Assembly: GCF_028462495.1 (NCBI RefSeq)
Contig: NZ_JAQOWX010000012.1
Span: 10,753 to 74,752, forward strand
DNA length: 64,000 bases
Direction of reading: 5' to 3'
Source: Roseateles_E sp005503085
GTDB lineage: Bacteria; Pseudomonadota; Gammaproteobacteria; Burkholderiales; Burkholderiaceae_C
Part shown: piece after piece, positions 30,130-37,666 of the stretch
Position numbering within the stretch: the stretch's first letter is position 1
How the letters are laid out: every line of letters begins with the position of its first letter
Notes under the pieces: generated by a model
What the model was told of the DNA's origin: nothing
Databases searched by the model: none
Seen by the model: only the letters and a program-made list of their open reading frames with translations
Position numbers and translations under genes: made by a program

Positions 30130-31368
30130 GTGATCTGTTCAGCATCATCCCAACAGCAGCCCGCCCCCCTCAGCCTGGGCAGCCGTGTGCTCTATCTGGT
30201 CCCGCTGACGGTGGCGATCGCCGCCGTGCTGCTGGGCTGTTCCAAGGAAGGCGCAGCCCCGGCCAAGGGTGGCGGCATGCCGCCGCCGGCGGTGGGCGTG
30301 GTCACGGCGGCCTTGCAGCCGGTGGCCGTGCAGACCGAGCTGCCGGGCCGGGTCGAGGCCCAGCGCGTTGCCCAGGTGCGAGCCCGTGTCAACGGCGTCG
30401 TGCTCAAGCGCCTGTTCACCGAAGGCGCCGAGGTCAAGGCCGGCCAGGCCCTGTTCCAGATCGATCCGGCGCCGTATCAGGCGGCCTATGACAGTGCCCA
30501 GGCCCAACTGGCCAAGGCCCAGGCCAATCTGAGCCAGGCCGCGGCCCAGGCGGAGCGCAACAAGCCCCTGGTCGAGGCTCGGGCGATCAGCCAGCAGGAA
30601 TACCTGGTGGCGGTGGCTGCGGCCAAGCAGGCCGAGGCCGATGTGGCCGCCGCCAAGGCTGCGATCACGACGGCCAAGCTCAATCTGGACTATGCGGCCG
30701 TCAGCGCACCGATCGCCGGCCGCATCGGCCGTGCGCTGGTGACCGAGGGCGCGCTGGTCAGCGCCGCCGAAGCCACCCAGCTGGCGCTGATCCAGCAGAC
30801 CTCGTCGGTCTATGTCAATTTCACGCAAAGCGCCAATGAGGTGCAGCAGTTGCGGCGTGCGCTGGCGGCGGGCCAGCTGCGCTCGGCCGGCGGGGCAGAT
30901 GGAAAACAGGCCGCCCAGGTGCAGGTGCTGCTGGACGACGGCAGCACGAAGACCGGCAAGCTGCTGTTCACCGATCTGACGGTGGACACGAGCTCGGGCC
31001 AGGTCTCGCTGCGCGCCGAGGTGCCCAATGCCGACAGCGCGCTGCTGCCCGGCCAGTATGTGCGGGTGCGCCTGGTCCAGGCCGAGCGGCCGGCGGCCAT
31101 GCTGCTGCCGCAACAGGCGGTGACGCGCAGCAACACCGGCGACACGGTGCTGGTGGTCGGCGCCGACAACAAGCCCCAGCAGCGCCCGGTCAAGATTGGC
31201 GGCGCCCAGGGCAACCAGTGGGTGGTGCTGGACGGCCTGAAGCCCGGCGAGAAAGTGATTGCCGACGGCTTCCAGAAGATGTTTGTGCCCGGTGCACCGG
31301 TCAACCCCGTGCCCTGGTCGCCGGCGAGCTCGGCGCCCGCAGCCGCGGCCTCGGCCGCCAGCCGCTAA
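30130..31368 (+). CDS. RND efflux periplasmic adaptor (AcrA/MexA type)
   Basis: This 412-aa lipoprotein adaptor links an inner-membrane RND pump to an outer-membrane channel. The lipobox VLLGC places the lipidated residue at Cys37. The lipoyl half-motif RVEAQRVAQVRARVNGVV, the alpha-hairpin (about 120-190, Ala/Gln/Lys heptads) and the second lipoyl part (LDYAAVSAPIAGRIG) appear in order. The beta-barrel and membrane-proximal domain end with DGLKPGEKVIADGFQK. The start is GTG at 30130 with AGAGAGG upstream, since no suitable ATG gives a signal sequence. It is first in the adaptor-pump-channel operon. Confidence 0.93.
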   Translation: MICSASSQQQPAPLSLGSRVLYLVPLTVAIAAVLLGCSKEGAAPAKGGGMPPPAVGVVTAALQPVAVQTELPGRVEAQRVAQVRARVNGVVLKRLFTEGAEVKAGQALFQIDPAPYQAAYDSAQAQLAKAQANLSQAAAQAERNKPLVEARAISQQEYLVAVAAAKQAEADVAAAKAAITTAKLNLDYAAVSAPIAGRIGRALVTEGALVSAAEATQLALIQQTSSVYVNFTQSANEVQQLRRALAAGQLRSAGGADGKQAAQVQVLLDDGSTKTGKLLFTDLTVDTSSGQVSLRAEVPNADSALLPGQYVRVRLVQAERPAAMLLPQQAVTRSNTGDTVLVVGADNKPQQRPVKIGGAQGNQWVVLDGLKPGEKVIADGFQKMFVPGAPVNPVPWSPASSAPAAAASAASR

Positions 31369-31386
31369 GACAGGCAGGACTCAGCT

Positions 31387-34300
31387 ATGGCACGTTTTTT
31401 CATCGACCGCCCGATCTTCGCCTGGGTGATCGCGCTCTTCATCCTGGTCTTCGGCGGGGTCGCGATCACACAATTGCCGGTGGCGCAGTACCCCACCGTC
31501 GCACCGCCATCACTGGCCATCAATGTGGCCTATCCCGGGGCCTCGGCCAAGACGCTGGACGAGAGCGTGGTCTCGGTCATCGAGCAGGAGCTCAATGGCG
31601 CGCCCGGCCTGGCCTCTATGGAATCGGTCAGCCAGGCCAATGGCACGGGTGCGATCACCGTGACCTTCGAGCCCGGCACCAATATCGACCTGGCCCAGGT
31701 CGAGATCCAGAACCGCCTGTCGCGCGCCAACCCGCGCCTGCCGGCGGCGGTGACACAGCAGGGTGTGCGCGTCGACAAGGCGCGCAGCAACTTCCTGCTC
31801 TTCGTCACGCTGTCCAGCAAGGATGGCTCGATGGATCCGGTGGCCCTGGGTGACTACGCGGCGCGCAATATCGTGCCCGAGATCCAGCGCATTCCCGGCA
31901 TCGGCCAGGCCCAGCTCTTCGGCACCGAGCGCGCAATGCGCATCTGGCTGGAGCCGGCCAAGATGTTGTCCTTCAACATCAGCCCGGCCGAGGTCAATGC
32001 GGCTATCCGTGCGCAGAACGCGCTGGTGCCGGCCGGCACGATGGGCGATCTGCCCAATCTGTCCAGCCAGACCATGTCGGCCACCGTGGTGGTCAAGGGT
32101 CAGCTGGAGAACGTCGAGCAGTTCGGCAATATCGTGCTGCGCGCCAATGCCGATGGCTCCAGCGTGCGGCTCAAGGATGTCGCCCGCATTGAGCTGGGCG
32201 GCCAGGGTTACAGCACCTATGCGCGCCTGAACGGCAAGCCCTCCACCGGCATCGGCGTGCAGCTCTCGCCCAGCGGCAATGCGCTGGCGGCGGCCACCGC
32301 CGTCAAGCAGCGCATGGCCGAGCTGGAACGCTTCTTCCCGGCGGGCGTGATCTATGAGACGCCCTACGATTCGTCGAAGTTCGTCGACATCTCCATCACC
32401 CAGGTGGTGCACACCCTGGTCGAGGCCATCGTGCTGGTCTTCCTGGTGATGTATCTGTTCCTGCAGAACTGGCGCTACACGCTGATCCCCACCCTGGTCG
32501 TGCCGGTGGCCCTGCTGGGCACCTTCGCGGTGATGCTGGGCATGGGCTACTCGATCAACGTGCTGACCCTGTTCGGCATGGTGCTGGCGATCGGCATCCT
32601 GGTCGACGACGCCATCGTCGTGGTCGAGAACGTCGAGCGCATCATGAGCGAGGAGGGGCTGTCGCCCCGCGAGGCCACGAAGAAGGCGATGGGCCAGATC
32701 TCGGGCGCCATCATCGGCATCACCGTGGTGCTGGTGGCGGTGTTCGTTCCGATGGCCTTCTTCAGCGGCTCGGTCGGCAATATCTACCGCCAGTTCTCGC
32801 TGGCCATGGTGGCCTCGATCTCGCTGTCGGCGCTGATGGCGCTGACCCTGACCCCGGCGCTGTGCGCGACCTTGCTGAAGCCGGTCGAGGCTGGGCACCA
32901 CCATGACAAGCGCGGCTTCTTCGGCTGGTTCAACCGCGGCTTCTCGCGCACCGCCAAGGGCTATGAGGGCTGGGTCGCCAAGCTGCTCAAGCGCGCCCCC
33001 AGCATGATGGTGGCCTTCCTGGCCATCGTCACCGTGGTGGGCTGGCTCTACCTGCGCCTGCCGACCTCCTTCCTGCCCAATGAGGACCAGGGCTATCTGA
33101 TCGTCAATGTGCAACTGCCCCCGGGCGCGACGGCGGCCCGTACCGAGGCAGCGGTCAAGTCGGTCGAGGACTTCATGCTCAAGCAGCCCGAGGTGCAGTC
33201 CACCATCGGTGTGATCGGTTTCTCGTTCTCCGGCCAAGGCCAGAATGCCGCCCTGGTGTTCGTGCCGCTGAAGCCCTGGGAGGAGCGGACCAAGCCCGAG
33301 AACAGCGCCAGCGCGCTGGCTGGCCGTGCCTTCGGCGCGATGATGATGGGGGTGCGCGACGCCTTCATCTACCCGCTGTCGCCGCCGCCCATCCCCGAGC
33401 TGGGCACGGCCACCGGCTTCGCGCTGCGTCTGCAGGACCGCGCCGGCCTGGGCCACGAGGCCTTGCTGGCCGCGCGCAACCAGCTGATGGGCATGGCGGC
33501 CCAGAGCAAGATCATCACCGGCATGCGCCCCGATGGTCTGGAAGATGCGCCCCAGCTGCAGATCGACATCGACCGCGACAAGGCCAATGCCCTGGGCATC
33601 GGCTATGACGCCATCGCTGCCGTGCTGGGCACCCAGCTGGGCTCGTCCTATGTGAATGACTTCCCGAACCAGGGCCGTTTGCAGCGCGTCGTCGTGCAGG
33701 CCGATGCCCAGGCCCGCATGCAGCCCGAAGACCTGCTGCGCCTGAACGTCAACAACGCCCAGGGCAAGTCGGTGCCGCTGTCGGCCTTCGCCTCGACCCG
33801 CTGGATCAGCGGCCAGATGCAGGCCACGCGCTACAACGGTTATCCGGCGATGCGCCTGGCCGGCGATGCCGCGCCCGGTGCCTCGACCGGCGACGCGAGG
33901 AAGGAGCTGGAGGCGATGGTGGCCAAGCTGCCGGCCGGCATCGGCTATGAGTGGACCGGCCTGTCGCGCGAGGAAAAGCTCTCGGGCGCCCAGGCCACCG
34001 TGCTGCTGGCCTTCTCGCTGCTGGCGGTGTTCCTGTGCCTGGCCGCGCTGTACGAGAGCTGGTCGATCCCGTTCTCGGTGCTGCTGGTCGTGCCGCTGGG
34101 CATTCTGGGTGCGGTGCTGGGGGCCACCCTGCGCGGCATGCCCAATGATGTGTACTTCAAGGTCGGCCTGATCACCATCATCGGTCTGTCGGCCAAGAAC
34201 GCGATCCTGATCATCGAGTTCGCCAAGGACCTGCAGGCCCAGGGCAAGGGCCTGGTCGAGGCCATTCTCGAAGCCGCCCATCTGCGCTTCCGCCCCATCA

Positions 34301-34551
34301 TCATGACCTCGATGGCCTTCATCCTGGGCGTGACCCCGCTGTTCTTCGCCAGCGGCGCCGGCTCGGCCAGCCAGCGCGCGATCGGCACCGGCGTGCTCTC
34401 GGGCATGCTGACCGCGACCTTCCTGGCCGTGCTGTTCGTGCCGGTGTTTTTCCTGGTGGTGCGGCGCGTGTTCAAGGGCAGCGAGCGGCAGCGCAAGATG
34501 TACGCCCACGAGCTGGAAGCCCATCCGGTGCGCGACGCCGAAGGAATCTGA
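31387..34551 (+). CDS. RND multidrug efflux pump, AcrB/MexB type (HAE1)
   Basis: This 1054-aa inner-membrane transporter uses the proton gradient to export hydrophobic drugs. The start MARFFIDRPIFAWVIALFI is diagnostic of hydrophobe/amphiphile RND pumps. Twelve transmembrane helices are expected: one at the N-terminus, a first cluster near 340-560, and a second near 870-1040. The proton-relay Asp pair is in AIGILVDDAIVVVENVER in helix 4, and GIGQAQLFG lies in the porter domain. Length is normal. It follows the adaptor stop by 18 nt and is followed after one base by the channel gene. Confidence 0.96.
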   Translation: MARFFIDRPIFAWVIALFILVFGGVAITQLPVAQYPTVAPPSLAINVAYPGASAKTLDESVVSVIEQELNGAPGLASMESVSQANGTGAITVTFEPGTNIDLAQVEIQNRLSRANPRLPAAVTQQGVRVDKARSNFLLFVTLSSKDGSMDPVALGDYAARNIVPEIQRIPGIGQAQLFGTERAMRIWLEPAKMLSFNISPAEVNAAIRAQNALVPAGTMGDLPNLSSQTMSATVVVKGQLENVEQFGNIVLRANADGSSVRLKDVARIELGGQGYSTYARLNGKPSTGIGVQLSPSGNALAAATAVKQRMAELERFFPAGVIYETPYDSSKFVDISITQVVHTLVEAIVLVFLVMYLFLQNWRYTLIPTLVVPVALLGTFAVMLGMGYSINVLTLFGMVLAIGILVDDAIVVVENVERIMSEEGLSPREATKKAMGQISGAIIGITVVLVAVFVPMAFFSGSVGNIYRQFSLAMVASISLSALMALTLTPALCATLLKPVEAGHHHDKRGFFGWFNRGFSRTAKGYEGWVAKLLKRAPSMMVAFLAIVTVVGWLYLRLPTSFLPNEDQGYLIVNVQLPPGATAARTEAAVKSVEDFMLKQPEVQSTIGVIGFSFSGQGQNAALVFVPLKPWEERTKPENSASALAGRAFGAMMMGVRDAFIYPLSPPPIPELGTATGFALRLQDRAGLGHEALLAARNQLMGMAAQSKIITGMRPDGLEDAPQLQIDIDRDKANALGIGYDAIAAVLGTQLGSSYVNDFPNQGRLQRVVVQADAQARMQPEDLLRLNVNNAQGKSVPLSAFASTRWISGQMQATRYNGYPAMRLAGDAAPGASTGDARKELEAMVAKLPAGIGYEWTGLSREEKLSGAQATVLLAFSLLAVFLCLAALYESWSIPFSVLLVVPLGILGAVLGATLRGMPNDVYFKVGLITIIGLSAKNAILIIEFAKDLQAQGKGLVEAILEAAHLRFRPIIMTSMAFILGVTPLFFASGAGSASQRAIGTGVLSGMLTATFLAVLFVPVFFLVVRRVFKGSERQRKMYAHELEAHPVRDAEGI

Positions 34552-34552
34552 G

Positions 34553-36059
34553 ATGCATAAGAACAATCCCCTGACCTTTGTGAGCGCCGCCGTGGCCGCG
34601 CTGCTGCTGGCCGGCTGCGCCAATCTGGCGCCCGCGCACCAGCGCCCGGCCGCCCCGGTGGCGCAGAGCTGGCCGGCGCCGGCGGCCGCCACCGGACAGG
34701 CTGCGGCCGAGCTGGCTTGGCCGCAGTTCTATGCCGGCGATGCACGGCTGGCCGAGCTGATCAAGCTGGCGCTGCAGAACAACCGCGATCTGCGCGTGGC
34801 GCTGCTCAATGTCGAGCAGGCGCGGGCGCTGGCCCGTGTGGCCGACGCNGCAGTTCTATGCCGGCGATGCACGGCTGGCCGAGCTGATCAAGCTGGCGCT
34901 GCAGAACAACCGCGATCTGCGCGTGGCGCTGCTCAATGTCGAGCAGGCGCGGGCGCTGGCCCGTGTGGCCGACGCCAACCGCCTGCCGACCGTCGGTGTC
35001 GGCCTGTCCGGCAGCCGCCAGCCGACCGCCGACGGCGGCAGCACGCGCAACTACCAGGCCGGCCTGCAGATCACCGCCTTCGAGCTGGACCTGTTTGGCA
35101 AGATCAAGAACCAGAGCGACGCGGCGATGGCCCGCTATCTGGCCACGGTCGAAGGCGGCCGCGCCGCGCAGATCGCCCTGGTCTCCGGTGTGGCCTCCAG
35201 CTATCTGGCCCTGCAGGCCGATGAGGAGCTGTTGGCGCTGGCCCGCCAGACCCTGGCCACGCGTGAGGACAGCCTGCGCCTGACCCGTTTGCGCTACGAG
35301 GTCGGCGCGGCCTCGGCGCTGGATCTCAGCAGCGCCGAGTCGGCCGCTGCAGCCGCGCGCGCCACCGTCGCCCAAACCCAGCGCCAGCGCGATCAGGACC
35401 AGAACGCGCTGGTGCTGCTGCTGGGCCAGCCGCTGCCGGCGGCGTTGCCGCAGGGACAGGCGCTGGCCGCGCTGCAGCTGGCCGATGTGCCGGCCGGTCT
35501 GCCGTCTGAGGTCTTGGTGACGCGCCCCGATGTCTTGCAGGCCGAGCAGCAGCTGATCGCTGCCAACGCCAATATCGGTGCCGCGCGCGCTGCCTTCTTC
35601 CCCAGCATCACGCTGACCACCAGCCTCGGCACGGCCAGCAGCCAGCTGTCCGAGCTGTTCAGCAACACTGCCTGGACCTTCACCTCGCAGGCGCTGATGC
35701 CGCTGTTTGATGCCGGCCGCAACCGCGCCAATCTGGAGGCCGCCAAGGCCGCCCAGGGCATTGCGGTGGCGCAGTACGAAAAGGCGGTGCAGACCGCGTT
35801 CCGCGAAGTCGCCGACGCACTGGCCGGCCGCGCCACGCTGGATGAGCAGCTGCAGGCGCAGCAGGCACAGGCCGAGGCCGAGGGCCAGCGCCTGAAGCTG
35901 GTCGAGCTGCGCTATGCCAACGGCGCCTCCAACAATCTGGAGCTGCTCGACGCCCAGCGCGCCAGCTTCGCCGCCCAGCAGGCGGTGCTGCAGGTGCGCC
36001 TGGCCAAGCTGCTCAACGGTGTGCAGCTCTACAAGGTGCTGGGGGGCGGCCTGGGCTGA
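34553..36059 (+). CDS. RND efflux outer-membrane channel (OprM/TtgC type), frame broken by an assembly duplication
   Basis: This outer-membrane factor completes the tripartite pump. The lipobox LLLAGC places lipidation at Cys22. Typical blocks follow: LALQNNRDLRVALLNVEQAR, ITAFELDLFGKIKN, SSYLALQADEELLALA, TRPDVLQAEQQLIAANANIG and LRYANGASNNLELLDAQR. As written the frame breaks at an N (34849) between two identical 126-base copies. Removing 127 bases (one copy plus the N position) leaves 1380 nt, exactly 460 codons, and joins the two halves into a normal 459-aa protein. I therefore read it as one intact gene misassembled here, not a pseudogene. Confidence 0.9.
34723..34975 (+). repeat. Exact 126-bp direct duplication around a single N, probable assembly join artefact
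   Basis: Bases 34723-34848 and 34850-34975 are identical and are separated by N at 34849. Counting N as the matching base gives a 127-base overlap, a common maximum k-mer size of short-read assemblers. The repeat lies wholly in the coding region of the outer-membrane factor gene and destroys its frame. Two contig ends that share this k-mer were probably joined without merging. Confidence 0.9.
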
Positions 36060-36098
36060 TACATTGCCGCCCATTGCTCTTGAAGCCATGGTGCGGCG

Positions 36099-36710
36099 AT
36101 GTCGGTGCTCTATCTGCTGGATCTGCTCGGTGTCGCGGTGTTCGCGGTCAGTGGGGCGCTGGCGGCCGGCCATCTGGGCCTGGACCCGGTCGGCGTCATC
36201 GTCTTTGCGGCGCTGACCGCCGTCGGCGGCGGCACCTTGCGTGACCTGCTGCTGGGCCGTCATCCGATTTTCTGGATGAGCGATGTCCGCTATCTCTATG
36301 TGATTGCGGCGGCGGCGCTGGCGACCACTTTATGGGTGCGCTGGTTTGTCGTGCCGATGCAGTCGCTGCTGGTGGCCGATGCGCTGGGGCTAGCGCTGTT
36401 CGCGCTCTGCGGTGCGCAGCTGGCCGAGGCCCGGCGCCTGCGCGGCATCGTCATCGTGCTGCTGGGTACGATGACCGGTGTCGGCGGCGGGGTGCTGCGC
36501 GATGTGCTCAGCGGCCAGGTGCCGCTGCTGCTGCGCAAGGACATCTATGCCTCGGCAGCGATCGCCGGCATCGTCGCCTATCTGCTGCTGCAGCGCCTGG
36601 GCCTGCCGCGCCCCTGGGCCTTCGGCATCGGGCTGGCCGCTGTGGCCGGCATCCGGCTCGGCGCGCTGGCCTGGGGCTGGCAGCTGCCGGCATTTCGTTT
36701 GCCGGCTTGA
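36099..36710 (+). CDS. TRIC-like / UPF0126 membrane protein (YadS/YicG family)
   Basis: The 203-aa protein consists of two halves of about three transmembrane helices each. Both carry the family signature: AVSGALAAGHLGLDPVGVIV with GGGTLRDLLLGR in the first, and GVGGGVLRDVLSGQVPLLLR in the second. Prokaryotic members of the trimeric intracellular cation (TRIC) channel family look like this, and some related proteins are proposed glycine exporters. It follows the efflux channel gene by 39 nt but has no known link to efflux. Function here is inferred from the family only. Confidence 0.9.
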   Translation: MSVLYLLDLLGVAVFAVSGALAAGHLGLDPVGVIVFAALTAVGGGTLRDLLLGRHPIFWMSDVRYLYVIAAAALATTLWVRWFVVPMQSLLVADALGLALFALCGAQLAEARRLRGIVIVLLGTMTGVGGGVLRDVLSGQVPLLLRKDIYASAAIAGIVAYLLLQRLGLPRPWAFGIGLAAVAGIRLGALAWGWQLPAFRLPA

Positions 36711-36726
36711 AGCCAGGACCTGGGCC

Positions 36727-36951
36727 TCAGTGCGTGCGCACCCAGGCCAGACCTTCGTTGGTGGCGTAGCGCAGGGCGGCACGTTCGCTGATGAAGCGTG
36801 GCGTGAAGCGCATCACGCGGTCATGGCTGGCCATGCCGCGGCCGGAGCGTATCGATACCGAGGCGGCAAAGCTGCCATCGGCTTGGGGTTTGATCATCGG
36901 TGAGACAAGGTACTTGCCCACCTCTATGCTGTTCTTGTGCATATTTTTCAT
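36727..36951 (-). CDS. Small conserved-looking protein of unknown function
   Basis: The 74-aa product contains VGKYLVSPMIKPQADGSFAA and GLAWV near its end, an N-terminal strand-rich part and a C-terminal helix (ERAALRYATNEG). I recognise the general style of short proteins near cold-shock genes in betaproteobacteria but not a named family. The open frame extends back to 37185, but the extension overlaps a hairpin region and is poor in coding character, so I place the start at the ATG at 36951. An ATG three codons later is as good. No clear ribosome binding site is visible for either. Confidence 0.5.
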   Translation of the reverse strand: MKNMHKNSIEVGKYLVSPMIKPQADGSFAASVSIRSGRGMASHDRVMRFTPRFISERAALRYATNEGLAWVRTH

Positions 36952-37159
36952 GGAGGTGTGCGCCAGGACGCTGTGTCTCGGCGCGATAAGGGATTGAACG
37001 CTCGAATGAAGACCTGCCGCATCAGCAAAGCTGGCGCATGGGTGTTCATCGACGGTGTTCGGTGGTTTGTGACCTCGAGAGGTCAGGGCATTGGCTTGGG
37101 AGGCCGCCCGCTGTGTACTTGCCGGTTTCTTTTTATGGTCTTGGCAGGTATTTGAAGCA

Positions 37160-37187
37160 CGGTGGGCCGGGTTGAGCCGGCCCACCG
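37160..37187 (-). terminator. Second hairpin downstream of the cold-shock gene
   Basis: Perfect 11-bp arms, CGGTGGGCCGG (37160-37170) and its complement (37177-37187), enclose a 6-base loop. It lies 57-84 bases after the cold-shock stop on the minus strand. On the plus strand it is followed by TTTGGCTTT, so it may act in both directions. Confidence 0.55.
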
Positions 37188-37211
37188 TTTGGCTTTGAAG
37201 CGATCAAAGCA

Positions 37212-37231
37212 GGTGACGCTCACGCGTCACC
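37212..37231 (-). terminator. First hairpin downstream of the cold-shock gene
   Basis: GGTGACGC (37212-37219) and GCGTCACC (37224-37231) form a perfect 8-bp stem with a 4-base loop, 13 bases after the cold-shock stop on the minus strand. It is followed on that strand by TGCTTTGATC. With the next hairpin it makes a tandem terminator region between 36952 and 37243. Confidence 0.6.
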
Positions 37232-37243
37232 ATCGACAGCCAA

Positions 37244-37459
37244 TTACAGGCCGCGGATGTTCGAAGCTTGCAGACCCTTGGGGCCTTGCTTGACTTCGAA
37301 TTCCACCTTCTGGTTTTCAGCCAGAGTGCGGAAGCCGCCGTTGTTCTTGATTTCGCTGTGGTGGGCGAACAGGTCCTTGGAGCCGTCTTCCGGCGTGATG
37401 AAGCCGAAGCCCTTGCCGTCGTCAAACCATTTCACGGTGCCAGTTTGCATAGTCGTCAT
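37244..37459 (-). CDS. Cold-shock protein, CspA family
   Basis: The 71-aa OB-fold RNA/DNA chaperone has RNP1 as GKGFGFI and RNP2 as DLFAHHS, with KWFDDGKGFGF at the usual place. It probably melts mRNA structure in the cold or serves general RNA binding. The start at 37459 has AAGGAAC seven bases upstream. A long untranslated leader appears likely. An AAGACC/GGTCTT hairpin (37599-37620) and a TATGCT extended -10-like element (minus strand, 37639-37644, preceded by TGTGG) lie upstream. Long structured leaders are typical of cold-inducible csp mRNAs. Confidence 0.95.
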   Translation of the reverse strand: MTTMQTGTVKWFDDGKGFGFITPEDGSKDLFAHHSEIKNNGGFRTLAENQKVEFEVKQGPKGLQASNIRGL

Positions 37460-37666
37460 GATGTGTTCCTTTGGAAACAAATTAAAAAACCACCTCGCAG
37501 CCACATGGCCGGCGAGGACAGAAACACTCAAGAACAGTCAAACGGGAGTTGAAACTGAAGCGAGCCGCTCGCGAACGATCATGCGGGGCTGCAGATTGAA
37601 GACCTTGAAGAAACGGTCTTGTGCGTATCTATGCGCCGAGCATACCACAGCAGTTCGCCATTGCCC

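Noticed and set aside
31510..34692. A 1060-codon minus-strand open frame across the RND pump gene
   Set aside because: It lies antisense to a textbook AcrB-type gene. Its His/Gln/Gly-rich product has no domain, and such frames are expected where third positions are G/C.
34553..36059. Calling the outer-membrane channel gene a true pseudogene or two genes
   Set aside because: The break coincides with an N and an exact 127-base k-mer-sized duplication, and removing it restores the exact frame.
36952..37185. The longer start (37185) for the small protein before the cold-shock gene
   Set aside because: The extension crosses the hairpin at 37160-37187 and has no conserved-looking sequence or ribosome binding site.
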